Assembly: GCA_022747635.1 (NCBI GenBank)
Contig: JAKTNV010000661.1
Location: forward strand, 1-64,000
Length of the DNA stretch: 64,000 bases
DNA from: Hetaerina americana
Lineage: Eukaryota; Arthropoda; Insecta; Odonata; Calopterygidae
Direction of reading: 5' to 3'
Made by a program: the position numbers and the translations under genes
Notes under the pieces: generated by a model
Seen by the model: the letters and a program-made list of their open reading frames with translations, nothing else
What the model was told of the DNA's origin: nothing
Databases searched by the model: none
Part shown: positions 50,376-63,900 of the stretch, piece after piece
Layout of the letters: every line of letters starts with the position of its first letter
Numbering within the stretch: the stretch's first letter is position 1

Positions 50376-53300
50376 GAAGGCATTTATTTCATTTTTAGAA
50401 ATTTTAATTTTTCACATTTTTCCATGAAAAGTGCCAATACCCCCCCCCTTTGGGTTCTAGGTGAAATCTCACTCGACACAATTCAAAGAAAAATTTTTCC
50501 ATGGTGTGTATTGTTGTTCATTTTCATCAAATAAACAAAACAAAACCCAGAGTTAATCATTAAAGACAAGAAATGAGCATAAAAGATGCCTCAGCGCAAG
50601 TTTTAATTTTTGTAAAAGAGCCCAAATTTCAAATAATATTGCGAAAAACAACAATCTTCCATTATAGAGTGAATGTTTGAGGTGTATAGAAGGCATTTAT
50701 TTCATTTTTAGAAATTTTAATTTTTCACATTTTTCCATGAAAAGTGCCAATACCCCCCCCTTTGGGTTCTAGGTGAAAATCTCACTCGACACAAATAACA
50801 CAAAAATGTTTCCATGGTGTGTATTGTTGTTCATTTTCATCAAATAAACAAAATAAAACCCAGAATAAATCATTAAAGACAAGAAATGAGCATAAAAGAT
50901 GCCTCAGCGCAAGTGTTAATGTTAGTAAAAGAGCCCAAATTTCAAAAAATATTGCAAAAAACAACAATCTTCCATTATAGAGTAAATATTTGAGGTGTAT
51001 AGAAGGCATTTATTTCATTTTTAGAAATTTTAATTTTTCACATTTTTCCATGAAAAGTGCCAATACCCCCCCCTTTGGGTTCTAGGTGAAAATCTCACTC
51101 GACACAAATCAAACAAAAATGTTTCCATGGTGTGCATTGTTGTTCATTTTCATCAAATAAACAAATTAAAACCCAGAGTTAATCATTAAAGACAGGAAAT
51201 GAGCATAAAAGATGCCTCAGCGCTTAGTAAAAGAGCCCAAATTTCAAAAAATATTGCGAAAAACAACAATCTTCCATTATAGAGTGAATGTTTGAGGTGT
51301 ATAGAAGGCATTTATTTCCTTTTTAGAACTTTTAATTTTTCACATTTCTTCATGAAAAGTGCCAATACCCCCCCTTTGGGTTCTAGGTGAAATTCTCACT
51401 CGACACAATTCAAAGAAAAATTTTTCCATGGTGTGTATTGTTGTTCATTTTCATCAAATAAAAAAAACAAAACCAAGAGTTAATCATTAAAGACAAGAAA
51501 TGAGCATAAAAGATGCCTCAGCGCAAGTTTTAATTTTTGTAAAAGAGCCAAAATTTCAAATAATATTGCGAAAAACAACAATCTTCCATTATAGAGTGAA
51601 TGTTTGAGGTGTATAGAAGGCATTTATTTCATTTTCAGAAATTTTAATTTTTCACATTTTTCCATGAAAAGTGCCAATACCCCCCCTTTGGGTTTTAGGT
51701 GAAATTCTCACTCGACACATATCAAACAAAAATGTTTCCATGGTGTGTATTGTTGTTCATTTTCTTCAAATAAACAAAATAAAACCCAGAGTTAATCATT
51801 AAAGACAGGAAATAAGCATAAAAGATGCCTCAGCGCAAGTGTTAATGTTAGTAAAAGAGCCCAAATTTCAAAAAATATTGCGAAAAACAACAATCTTCCA
51901 TTATAGAGTGAATGTTTGAGGTGTATAGAAGGCATTTATTTCATTTTTAGAAATTTTAATTTTTCACATTTTTCCATGAAAAGTGCCAATACCCCCCTCT
52001 TTGGGTTCTAGGTGAAATTCTCACTCGACACAATTCAAACAGAAATGTTTCCATGGTGTGTATTGTTGTTCGTTTTCATCAAATAAACAAAATAAAACCC
52101 AGAATAAATCATTAAAGACAGGAAATGAGCATAAAAGATGCCTAAGCGCAAGTGTTAATGTTAGTCAAAGAGCCCAAATTTCAAAAAATATTGCGAAAAA
52201 CAACAATCTTCCATTATAGAGTGAATGTTTGAGGTGTATAGAAGGCATTTATTTCATTTTTAGAAATTTTAATTTTTCACATTTTTCCATGAAAAGTGCC
52301 AATACCCCCCCCTTTGGGTTCTAGGTGAAATTCTCACTTGACACAAATCAAACAACAATGTTTCCATGGTGTGTATTGTTGTTCATTTTCATCAAATAAA
52401 CAAAATAAAACCCAGAGTTAATCATTAATGACAAGAAATGAGCATAAAAGATGCCTCAGCGCAAGTGTTAATGTTAGTAAAAGATCCCAAATTTCAAAAA
52501 ATATTGCGAAAAACAACAATCTTCCATAATAGAGTAAATGTTTGAGGTGTATAGAAGGCATTTATTTCATTTTTAGAAATTTTAATTTTTCACATTTTTC
52601 CATGAAAAGTGCCAATTCCCCCCCTTTGGGTTCTAGGTGAAAATCTCACTCGACACAAATCAAACAAAAATGTGCCCATGGTGTTTATTGTTGTTCATTT
52701 TCATCAAATAAACAAAATAAAACCCAGAGTTAATCATTAAGGACAAAAAATGAGCATAAAAGATGCCTCAGCGCAAGTGTTAATGTTAGTAAAAGAGCCC
52801 AAATTTCAAATAATATTGCGAAAAACAACAATCTTCCATTATAGAGTGAATGTTTGAGGTGTATAGAAGGCATTTATTTCATTTTTAGAAATTTTAATTT
52901 TTCACATTTCTCCATGAAAAGTGCCAATACCCCTCTCTTTGGGTTGTAGGTTAAATTCTCACTCGACACAAATCAAACAAAAATGTTTCCATGGCGTGTA
53001 TTGTTGTTCATTTTCATCAAATAAACAAAATAAAACCCAGAATAAATCATTAAAGACAGGAAATGAGCATAAAAGATGCCTCAGCGCAAGTGTTAATGTT
53101 AGTAAAAGAGCCCAAATTTCAAAAAATATTGCGAAGAACAGCAATCTTCCATTATAGAGTGAATGTTTGAGGTGTATAGAAGGCATTTATTTCATTTTTA
53201 GAAATTTTAATTTTTCACATTTTTCCATGAAAAGTACCAATACCCCCCGCTTTGGGTTCTACATGAAAATCTCACTCGACATAAATCAAACAAAAATCTT

Positions 53301-56300
53301 TCCATGGTGTGCATTGTTGTTCATTTTCATCAAATAAACAAATTAAAACCCAGAGTTAATCATTAAAGACAGGAAATGAGCATAAAAGATGCCTCAGCGC
53401 TTAGTAAAAGAGCCCAAATTTCAAAAAATATTGCGAAAAACAACAATCTTCCATTATAGAGTGAATGTTTGAGGTGTATAGAAGGCATTTATTTCATTTT
53501 TAGAAATTTTAATTTTTCACATTTCTTCATGAAAAGTGCCAATACCCCCCCCCTTTGGGTTCTAGGTGAAATTCTCACTCGACACAATTCAAAGAAAAAT
53601 TTTTCCATGGTGTGTATTGTTGTTCATTTTCATCAAATAAAAAAAACAAAACCCAGAGTTAATCATTAAAGACAAGAAATGAGCATAAAAGATGCCTCAG
53701 CACAAGTTTTAATTTTTGTAAAAGAGCCCAAATTTCAAATAATATTGCGAAAAACAACAATCTTCCATTATAGAGTGAATGTTTGAGGTGTATAGAAGGC
53801 ATTTATTTCATTTTCAGAAATTTTAATTTTTCACATTTTTCCATGAAAAGTGCCAATACCCCCCCTTTGGGTTCTAGGTGAAATTCTCACTCGACACATA
53901 TCAAACAAAAATGTTTCCATGGTGTGTATTGTTGTTCATTTTCTTCAAATAAACAAAATAAAACCCAGAGTTAATCATTAAAGACAGGAAATGAGCATAA
54001 AAGATGCCTCAGCGCAAGTGTTAATGTTAGTAAAAGAGCCCAAATTTCAAAAAATATTGCGAAAAACAACAATCTTCCATGATAGAGTGAATGTTTGAGT
54101 TGTATAGAAGGCATATATTTCATTTTTAGAAATTTTAATTTTTCACATTTTTCCATGAAAAGTGCCAATACCCCCCTCTTTGGGTTCTAGGTGAAATTCT
54201 CACTCGACACAATTCAAACAGAAATGTTTCCATGGTGTGTATTGTTGTTCGTTTTCATCAAATAAACAAAATAAAACCCAGAATAAATCATTAAAGACAG
54301 GAAATGAGCATAAAAGATGCCTCAGCGCAAGTGTTAATGTTAGTCAAAGAGCCCAAATTTCAAAAAATATTGCGAAAAACAACAATCTTCCATGATAGAG
54401 TGAATGTTTGAGGTGTATAGAAGGCATATATTTCATTTTTAGAAATTTTAATTTTTCACATTTTTCCATGAAAAGTGCCAATACCCCCCCCTTTGGGTTC
54501 TAGGTGAAAATCTCAATCGACACAAATCAAACAAAAATGTTTCCATGGTGTTAATTGTTGTTCATTTTCATCAAATAAACAAAATAAACCCAGAGTTAAT
54601 CATTAAGGACAAGAAATGAGCATAAAAGATGCCTCAGCGCAAGTGTTAATGTTAGTAAAAGAGCCCAAATTTCAAATAATATTGCGAAAAACAACAATCT
54701 TCCATTATAGAGTGAATGTTTGAGGTGTATACAAGGCATTTATTTCATTTTTAGAAATTTTAATTTTTCACATTTTTCCATGAAAAGTGCCCCCCTTTGG
54801 AATCTAGGTGAAAATCTCACTCGACACATATCAAACAAAAATGTTTCCATGGTGTGTATTGTTGTTCATTTTCATCAAATAAACAAAATAAAACCCAGAA
54901 TAAATCATTAAAGACAAGAAATGAGCATAAAAGATGCCTCAGCGCAAGTGTTAAAGTTAGTAAAAGAGCCCAAATTTCTAAAAATATTGCGAAAAACAAC
55001 AATCTTCCATTATAGAGTGAATGTTTGAGGTGTATAGAAGGCATTTATTTCATTTTTAGAAATTTTAATTTTTCACATTTTTCCATGAAAAGTGCCAATA
55101 CCCCCCCCTTTGGGTTCTAGGTGAAAATCTCACTCGACACAAATCAAACAAAAATGTTTCCATGGTGTGTATTGTTGTTCATTTTCATCAAATAAACAAA
55201 ATAAAACCCAGAATAAATCATTAAAGACAAGAAATGAGCATAAAAGATGCCACAGCGCAAGTGTTAATGTTAGTAAAAGAGCCCAAATTTCAAAAAATAT
55301 TGCGAAAAACAACAATCTTCCATTATAGAGTAAATATTTGAGGTGTATAGAAGGCATTTATTTCATTTTTAGAAATTTTAATTTTTCTCATTTTTCTATG
55401 AAAAGTGCCAATACCCCCCCTTTGAGTTCTAGGTGAAAATCTCACTCGACACAAATCAAACAAAAATGTTTCCATGGTGTGCATTGTTGGTCATTTTCAT
55501 CAAATAAACAAATTAAAACCCAGAGTTAATCATTAAAGACAGGAAATGAGCATAAAAGAAGCCTCAGCGCTTAGTAAAAGAGCCCAAATTTCAAAAAATA
55601 TTGCGAAAAACAACAATCTTCCATTATAGAGTGAATGTTTGAGGTGTATAGAAGGCATTTATTTCATTTTTAGAAATTTTAATTTTTCACATTTCTCCAT
55701 GAAAAGTGCCAATACCCCCCCCTTTGGGTTCTAGGTGAAATTCTCACTCGACACAATTCAAAGAAAAATTTTTCCATGGTGTGTATTGTTGTTCATTTTC
55801 ATCAAATAAACAAAACAAAACCCAGAGTTAATCATTAAAGACAAGAAATGAGCATAAAAGATGCCTCAGCGCAAGTTTTAATTTTTGTAAAAGAGCCCAA
55901 ATTTCAAATAATATTGCGAAAAACAGCAATCTTCCATTATAGAGTGAATGTTTGAGGTGTATAGAAGGCATTTATTTCATTTTTAGAAATTTTAATTTTT
56001 CACATTTTTCCATGAAAAGTGCCAATACCCCCCCCTTTGGGTTCTAGGTGAAAATCTCACTCGACACAAATCAAACAAAAATGTTTCCATGGTGTGTATT
56101 GTTGTTCATTTTCATCAAATAAACAAAATAAAACCCAGAATAAATCATTAAAGACAAGAAATGAGCATAAAAGATGCCTCAGCGCAAGTGTTAATGTTAG
56201 TAAAAGAGCCCAAATTTCAAAAAATATTGCGAAAAACAACAATCTTCCATTATAGAGTAAATATTTGAGGTGTATAGAAGGCATTTATTTCATTTTTAGA

Positions 56301-56892
56301 AATTTTTATTTTTCACATTTTTCCATGAAAAGTGCCAATACCCCCCCCTTTGGGTTCTAGGTGAAAATCTCACTCGACACAAATCAAACAAAAATGTTTC
56401 CATGGTGTGCATTGTTGTTCATTTTCATCAAATAAACAAATTAAAACCCAGAGTTAATCATTAAAGACAGGAAATGAGCATAAAAGATGCCTCAGCGTTT
56501 AGTAAAAGAGCCCAAATTTCAAAAAATATTGCGAAAAACAACAATCTTCCATTATAGAGTGAATGTTTGAGGTGTATAGAAGGCATTTATTTCATTTTTA
56601 GAAATTTTAATTTTTCACATTTCTCCATGAAAAGTGCCAATACCCCCCCCTTTGGGTTCTAGGTGAAAGTCTCACTCGACACAATTCAAAGAAAAATTTT
56701 TCCATGGTATGTATTGTTGTTCATTTTCATCAAATAAACAAAAAAAAAACCCGGAGTTAATCATTAGTGACAAGAAATGAGCATAAAAGATGCCTCAGCG
56801 CAAGTTTTAATTTTTGTAAAAGAGCCCAAATTTCAAATAATATTGCGAAAAACAACAATCTTCCATTATAGAGTGAATGTTTGAGGTGTATA
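50376..56892 (+). repeat. Third, rearranged superunit stretch plus mixed monomers, 21 copies
   Basis: Monomer starts: 50376, 50689, 51002, 51304, 51616, 51928, 52241, 52554, 52866, 53179, 53481, 53795, 54107, 54420, 54732, 55037, 55350, 55651, 55964, 56277, 56579. The first three resemble 38871-40110 with one monomer skipped. From 54420 the order breaks down; 55350-56578 shows a short-class, two-monomer, short-class motif like 5634-6866 and 13416-14645. Short-class copies: 51002, 53179, 55350, 56277. Confidence 0.83.
51304..54419 (+). repeat. Copy of 40111-43228 (shift about 11191 bp, 36 monomers)
   Basis: Ten consecutive monomers pair with 40111, 40424, 40736, 41049, 41363, 41676, 41989, 42291, 42604 and 42916 at 11190-11193 bp. 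The pairing is specific: gagccaaaatttc and gggttttagg, found in the 40 kb copy, recur here. A second catatattt monomer at 54420 has no partner and looks like a local duplication. This gives a third occurrence of an approximately 11-kb period in the core (28273, 40111, 51304). Confidence 0.85.
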
Positions 56893-57514
56893 GAAGGCAT
56901 TTATTTCATTTTCAGAAATTTTAATTTTTCACATTTTTCCATGAAAAGGGCCAATACCCCCCCTTTGGGTTCTAGGTGAAATTCTCACTCGACACATCAA
57001 ACAAAAATGTTTCCATGGTGTGTATTGTTGTTCATTTTCTTCAAATAAACAAAATAAAACCCAGAGTTAATCATTAAAGACAGGAAATGAGCATAAAAGA
57101 TGCCTCAGCGCAAGTGTAAATGTTAGTAAAAGAGCCCAAATTTCAAAAAATATTGCGAAAAACAACAATCTTCCATTATAGAGTGAATGTTTGAGGTGTA
57201 TAGAAGGCATTTATTTCATTTTTAGAAATTTTTATTTTTCACATTTTTCCATGAAAAGTGCCAATACCCCCCCTTAGGGTTCTACATGAAAATCTCACTC
57301 GACACAAATCAAACAGAAATGTTTCCATGGTGTGTATTGTTGTTCATTTTCATCAAATAAACAAAATAAAACCCATAGTTAATCATTAAAGACAGGAAAT
57401 GAGCATAAAAAAAGCCTCAGCGCATGTGTTAATATTAGTCAAAGAGCCCAAATTTCAAAAAAGATTGCGAAAAACAACAATCTTCCATTATAGAGTAAAT
57501 GTTTGAGGTGTATA

Positions 57515-57827
57515 GAAGGCATTTATTTCATTTTTAGAAATTTTAATTTTTCACATTTTTCCATGAAAAGTGCCAATACCCCCCTCTTTGGGTTCTAGGT
57601 GAAATTCTCACTCGACACAATTCAAACAGAAATGTTTCCATGGTGTGTATTGTTGTTCGTTTTCATCAAATAAACAAAATAAAACCCATAGTTAATCTTT
57701 AAAGACAGGAAATGAGCATAAAAGATGCCTCAGCGCAAGTGTTAATGTTAGTAAAAGATCCCAAATTTCAAAAAATATTGCGAAAAACAACAATCTTCCA
57801 TAATAGAGTAAATGTTTGAGGTGTATA
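57515..57827 (+). repeat. Hybrid monomer marking a one-monomer deletion
   Basis: The 5' part (attcaaacag, ttcgttttc, aatcttt) is of the class at 23067; the 3' part (gcctcagcg, agatccc, ccataatag) is of the class at 23380. The two neighbours of the 23 kb region have been fused in register, which removes one monomer length. Confidence 0.75.
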
Positions 57828-58453
57828 GAAGGCATTTATTTCATTTTTAGAAATTTTAATTTTTCACATTTCTCCATGAAAAGTGCCAATTCCCCCCCCT
57901 TTGGGTTCTAGGTGAAAATCTCACTCGACACAAATCAAACAAAAATGTTTCCATGGTGTTTATTGTTGTTCATTTTCATCAAATAAACAAAATAAAACCC
58001 TGAGTTAATCATTAAGGACAAGAAATGAGCATAAAAGATGCCTCAGCGCAAGTGTTAATGTTAGTAAAAGAGCCCAAATTTCAAATAATATTGCGAAAAA
58101 CAACAATCTTCAATTATAGAGTGAATGTTTGAGGTGTATAGAAGGCATTTATTTCATTTTTAGAAATTTTAATTTTTCACATTTCTCCATGAAAAGTGCC
58201 AATACCCCCCTCTTTGGGTTCTAGGTTAAATTCTCACTCGACACAAATCAAACAAAAATGTTTCCATGGTGTGTATTGTTGTTCATTTTCATCAAATAAA
58301 CAAAATAAAACCCAGAATAAATCATTAAAGACAAGAAATGAGCATAAAAGATGCCTCAGCGCAAGTGTTAATGTTAGTAAAAGAGCCCAAATTTCAAAAA
58401 ATATTGCGAAAAACAACAATCTTCCATTATAGAGTAATTATTTGAGGTGTATA

Positions 58454-58766
58454 GATGGCATTTATTTCATTTTTAGAAATTTTTATTTTTCACATTTTTC
58501 CATGAAAAGTGCCAATACCCCCCCCTTTGGGTTCTAGGTGAAAATCTCACTCGACACAAATCAAACAAAAATGTTTCCATGGTGTGCATTGTTGTTCATT
58601 TTCATCAAATAAACAAATTAAAACCCAGAGTTAATCATTAAAGACAGGAAATGAGCATAAAAGATGCCTCAGCGCAAGTGTTAATGTTAGTAAAAGAGCC
58701 CAAATTTCAAAAAATATTGCGAAAAACAACAATCTTCCATTATAGAGTGAATGTTTGAGGTGTATA
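58454..58766 (+). repeat. Hybrid monomer: short-class markers without the 11-bp deletion
   Basis: It starts agatggcattt and carries gtgcattg, caaattaaaac, gagttaatc and gacagg like its partners at 24632 and 36068, but then reads gcgcaagtgttaatg at full length. The haplotype is broken between gacagg (about 58645) and gcgc (about 58673). An exchange or conversion in this 30-bp interval is more likely than reinsertion of the same 11 bp. Confidence 0.85.
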
Positions 58767-60006
58767 GAAGGCATTTATTTCATTTTTAGAAATTTTAATT
58801 TTTCACATTTTTCCATGAAAAGTGCCAATACCCCCCCCTTTGGGTTCTACATGAAAATCTCACTCGACATAAATCAAACAAAAATGTTTCCATGGTGTGT
58901 ATTGTTGTTCATTTTCATCAAATAAACAAAATAAAACCCAGAATTAATCATTAGAGACAAGAAATGAGCATAAAAGATGCCTCAGCGCAAGTGTTAATGT
59001 TAGTAAAAGAGCCCAAATTTCAAATAATATTGCGAAAAACAACAATCTTCCATTATAGAGTGAATGTTTGAGGTGTATACAAGGCATTTATTTCATTTTT
59101 AGAAATTTTAATTTTTCACATTTTTCCATGAAAAGTGCCAATACCCCCCCCTTTGGGTTCTAGGTGAAAATCTCACTCGACACAAATCAAACAAAAATGT
59201 TTCCATGGTGTGCATTGTTGTTCATTTTCATCAAATAAACAAATTAAAACCCAGAGTTAATCATTAAAGACAGGAAATGAGCATAAAAGATGCCTCAGCG
59301 CTTAGTAAAAGAGCCCAAATTTCAAAAAATATTGCGAAAAACAACAATCTTCCATTATAGAGTGAATGTTTGAGGTGTATAGAAGGCATTTATTTCATTT
59401 TTAGAAATTTTAATTTTTCACATTTTTCCATGAAAAGTGCCAATACTCCCCCCTTTGGGTTCTAGGTGCAATCTCACTCGACACAAATCAAACAAAAATG
59501 TTTCCATGGTGTGTATTGTTGTTCATTTTCATCAAATAAACAAAACAAAACCCAGAGTTAATCATTAAAGACAAGAAATGAGCATAAAAGATGCCTCAGC
59601 GCAAGTTTTAATTTTTGTAAAAGAGCCCAAATTTCAAATAATATTGCGAAAAACAAGAATCTTCCATTATAGAGTGAATGTTTGAGGTGTATAGAAGGCA
59701 TTTATTTCATTTTCAGAAATTTTAATTTTTCACATTTTTCCATGAAAAGTGCCAATACCCCCACCTTTGGGTTCTAGGTGAAATTCTCACTCGACACCAA
59801 TCAAACCAAAATGTTTCCATGGTGTGTATTGTTGTTCATTTTCATCAAATAAACAAAATAAAACCCAGAATAAATCATTAAAGACAAGAAATGAGCATAA
59901 AAGATGCCTCAGCGCAAGTGTAAATGTTAGTAAAAGAGCCCAAATTTCAAAAAATATTGCGAAAAACAACAATCTTCCATTATAGAGTAAATATTTGAGG
60001 TGTATA

Positions 60007-60318
60007 GAAGGCATTTATTTCATTTTTAGAAATTTTTATTTTTCACATTTTTCCATGAAAAGTGCCAAACCCCCCCCTTTGGGTTCTAGGTGAAAATCTC
60101 ACTCGACACAAATCAAACAAAAATGTTTCCATGGTGTGCATTGTTGTTCATTTTCATCAAATAAACAAAATAAAACCCAGAGTTAATCATTAAAGACAAG
60201 AAATGAGCATAAAAGATGCCTCAGCGCAAGTGTTAATGTGAGTAAAAGATCCCAAATTTCAAAAAATATTGCGAAAAACAAGAATCTTCCATAATAGAGT
60301 AAATGTTTGAGGTGTATA
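60007..60318 (+). repeat. Hybrid monomer: gtgcattg joined to the agatccc class
   Basis: The first half has aaatttttattttt and gtgcattg, normally linked with the deletion class. From caaaataaaac onward it has gacaag, agatccc and ccataatag. The switch lies between about 60139 and 60168. The copy also carries private changes (aatgtgagt, acaagaatc). Confidence 0.75.
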
Positions 60319-60944
60319 GAAGGCATTTATTTCATTTTTAGAAATTTTAATTTTTCACATTTTTCCATGAAAGGTGCCAATTCCCCCCCCTTTGGGTTCT
60401 AGGTGAAAATCTCACTCGACACAAATCAAACAAAAATGTTTCCATGGTGTTTATTGTTGTTCATTTTCATCAAATAAACAAAATAAAACCCAGAGTTAAT
60501 CATTAAGGACAAGAAATGAGCATAAAAGATGCCTCAGCGCAAGTGTTAATTTTAGTAAAAGAGCCCAAATTTCAAATAATATTGCGAAAAACAACAATCT
60601 TCCATTATAGAGTGAATGTTTGAGGTGTATAGAAGGCATTTATTTCATTTTTAGAAATTTTAATTTTTCACTTTTTTCCATGAAAAGTGCCAATACCCCC
60701 CCCTTTGGGTTCTAGGGGAAATTCTCACTCGACACAAATCAAACAAAAATGTTTCCATGGTGTGTATTGTTGTTCATTTTCATCAAATAAACAAAATAAA
60801 AGCCAGAATAAATCATTAAAGACAAGAAATGAGCATAAAAGATGCCTCAGCGCAAGTGTTTATGTTAGTAAAAGAGCCCAAATTTCAAAAAATATTGCGA
60901 AAAACAACAATCTTCCATTATAGAGTGAATGTTTGAGGTGTATA

Positions 60945-63900
60945 GAAGGCATTTATTTCATTTTTAGAAATTTTAATTTTTCACATTTTTCCATGAAAAG
61001 TGCCAATACCCCCCTCTTTGGGTTCTAGGTGAAAATCTCACTCGTACCAATCAAACAAAAATGTTTCCATGGTGTGTATTGTTGTTCATTTTCATCAAAT
61101 AAACAAAATGAAACCCAGAATAAATCATTAAAGACAAGAAATGAGCTTAAAAGATGCCTCAGCGCAAGTGTTAATGTTGGTAGAAGAGCCAGAATTTCAA
61201 AAAATATTGCGAAAAACAATAATCTTCCATTATAGATTGAATGTTTGAGGTGTAGAGAAGGCATTTATTTCATTTTTAGAAATTTTAATTTTTCACATTT
61301 TTCCATGAAAAGTGCCAATACCCCTCCCTTTGGGTTCTAGGTGAAAATCTCACTCGACACAAATCAAACAAAAATGTTTCCATGGTGTGTACTGTTGTTC
61401 ATTTTCATCAAATAAACAAAATAAAACCATGAAATAATCATTAAAGACAAGAAATGAGCATAAAAGATGCCTCAGCGCAAGTGTTAATATTAGTAAAAGA
61501 GCCCAAATTTCAAAAAATATTGCGAAAAACAACAATCTTCCATTATAGAGTGAATGTTAGAGGTGTATAGAAGGCATTTATTTCATTTTTAGAAATTTTA
61601 ATTTTTCACATTTTTCCATGAAAAGTGCCAATACCCCCCCTTTGGGTTCTAGGTGAAAATCTCACTCGACACAATTCAAACAAAAATGTTTCCATGGTGT
61701 GTATTGTTGTTCGTTTTCATCAAATAAACAAAATAAAACCCAGAATAAATCGTTAAAGACAAGAAATGAGCATAAAAGATGCCTCAGCGCAAGTGTTAAT
61801 GTTAGTAAAAGAGCCCAAATTTCAAAAAATATTGCGAAAAAGAACAATCTTCCATTGTACAGTGAATGTTTGAGGTGTATAGAAGGCATTTATTTCATTT
61901 TTAGAAATTTTAATTTTTCACATTTTTCCATGAAAAGTGCCAATACCCCCCCTTTGGGTTCTAGGTGAAAACCTCAATCGTACCAATCAAACAAAAATGT
62001 TTCCATGGTGTGTATTGTTGTTCATTTTCATCAAATAAACAAAATGAAACCCAGAATAAATCATTAAAGACAAGAAATGATCTTAAAAGATTCCTCAGCG
62101 CAAGTGTTAATGTTGGTAGAAGAGCCAGAATTTCAAAAAATATTGCGAAAAACAACAATCTTCCATTATAGATTTTAATGTTTGAGGTGTAGAGAAGGCA
62201 TTTATTTCATTTTTAGAAATTTTAATTTTTCACATTTTTCCATTAAAAGTGCCAATACCCCCCACTTTGGGTTCTTGGTGAAATTCTCACTCGGCACAAA
62301 TCAAACAAAAATGTTTCCATGGTGTGTATTGTTGTTTATTTTCATCAAATAAAAAAAATAAAACTCAGAGTTAATCATTAAAGACAGGAAATGAGCATAA
62401 TAGATGACTCAGCGCAAGTCTTAATGTTAGTAAAAGAGCCCAAATTTCAAAAAATATTGCAAAAAACAACAATCTTCCATATTGGGTGAATGTTTGAGGT
62501 GTACAGAAGGCATTTATTTCATTTTTAGAAATTTTAATTTTTCACATTTTTCCATGAAAAGTGCCCTTTGGGTTCTAGGTGAAATTCTCACTCGACACAA
62601 ATCAAACAAAAATGTTTCCATTGTGTGTATTGTTGTTCATTATCATCAAATAAACAAAATAAAACCCAGAGTTAATCATTAAAGACAGGAAATGAGCATA
62701 AAAGATGCCTCAGCGCAAGTGTTAATGTTAGTCAAAGAGCCCAAATTTCAAAAAATATTGCGAAAAAACAACAATCTTCCATTATAGAGTGAATGTTTGA
62801 GGTGTATAGAAGGCATTTATTTCATTTTTAGAAATTTTAATTTATCACATTTTTCCATGAAAAGTGCCAATACCCCTTTGGGTTCTAGGTGAAATTCTCA
62901 CTCCGCACAAATCAAACAAAAATGTTTCCATGGTGTGTATTGTTGTTCATTTTCATCAAATAAACAAAATAAAACCCAGAATAAATCATTAAAGACAAGA
63001 AATGAGCATAAAAGATGCCTCAGCGCTAGTGTTAAGGTTAGTAAAAGAGCCCAAATTTCTAAAAATATTGCGAAAAACAACAATCTTCCATTATAGAGTG
63101 AATGTTTGAGGTGTATAGAAGGCATTTATTTCATTTTTAGAAATTTTAATTTTTCACATTTTTCCATGAAAAGTGCCAATACCCCCCCTTTGGGTTCTAG
63201 GTGAAATTCTCACTCGACACAAATCAAACAAAAATGTTTCCATGGTGTGTATTGTTGTTCATTTTCATCAAATAAACAAAATAAAACCCAGAATAAATCA
63301 TTAAAGACAGGAAATGAGCATAAAAGATGCCTCAGCGCAAGTGTTAATGTTAGTAAAAGAGCCCAAATTTCAAAAAATATTGCGAAAAACAACAATCTTC
63401 CATTATAGAGTGAATGTTTGAGATATATAGAAGGCATTTATTTCATTTTTCGAAATTTTAATTTTTCACATTTTTCATTGAAAAGTGCCAATACCTCCCT
63501 CTTTGGGTTCTAGGTGAAAATCTCACTCGTACCAATCAAACAAAAATGTTTCCATGGTGTGTATTGTTGTTCATTTTCATCAAATAAACAAAATGAAACC
63601 CAGAATAAATCATTAAAAACAAGAAATGAATTTAAAAGATGCCTCAGCGCAAGTGTTAATGTTAGTTAAAGAGTCCAAATTTCTAAAAATATTGCGAAAA
63701 AAAAAATCTTCCATTATAGATTGAATGTTTGAGGTGTATAGAAGGCATTTATTTCATTTTTAGAAATTTTAATTTTTCACATTTTTCCATGAAAAGTGCC
63801 AATATCCCCCCCTTTGGGTCCTACAGGAAAATCTCACTCGACACAAATCAAACAAAAATGTTTCCATGGTGTGTATTGTTGTTCATTTTCATCAAATAAA

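Larger units (their letters stand above)
56893..60944 (+). repeat. Shortened, shuffled copy of the 22.4-25.5 kb segment, 13 monomers
   Basis: Monomer starts: 56893, 57203, 57515, 57828, 58141, 58454, 58767, 59080, 59382, 59694, 60007, 60319, 60632. 56893 and 57203 match 22444 and 22755 (acacatcaaac with ttcttcaaat; cccatagtt with aaaagattgcg). 57828 matches 23693, 58454 matches 24632 by agatggcattt, and 59382 matches 24934 by aatactccccc with ggtgcaat. The shift falls in steps (34448, 34135, 33822), each step being one monomer lost, then rises again through the extra monomers at 58767 and 59080. Confidence 0.82.

Noticed and set aside
407..63437. Over one hundred short ORFs (60-103 codons) on both strands with near-identical predicted peptides
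   Set aside because: They are monomer-periodic shadows of the satellite: the same place in each 313-bp copy, both strands open at once, interrupted by single variants, no extended frame across monomers and no sign of promoters or splice structure. None is annotated as a gene.
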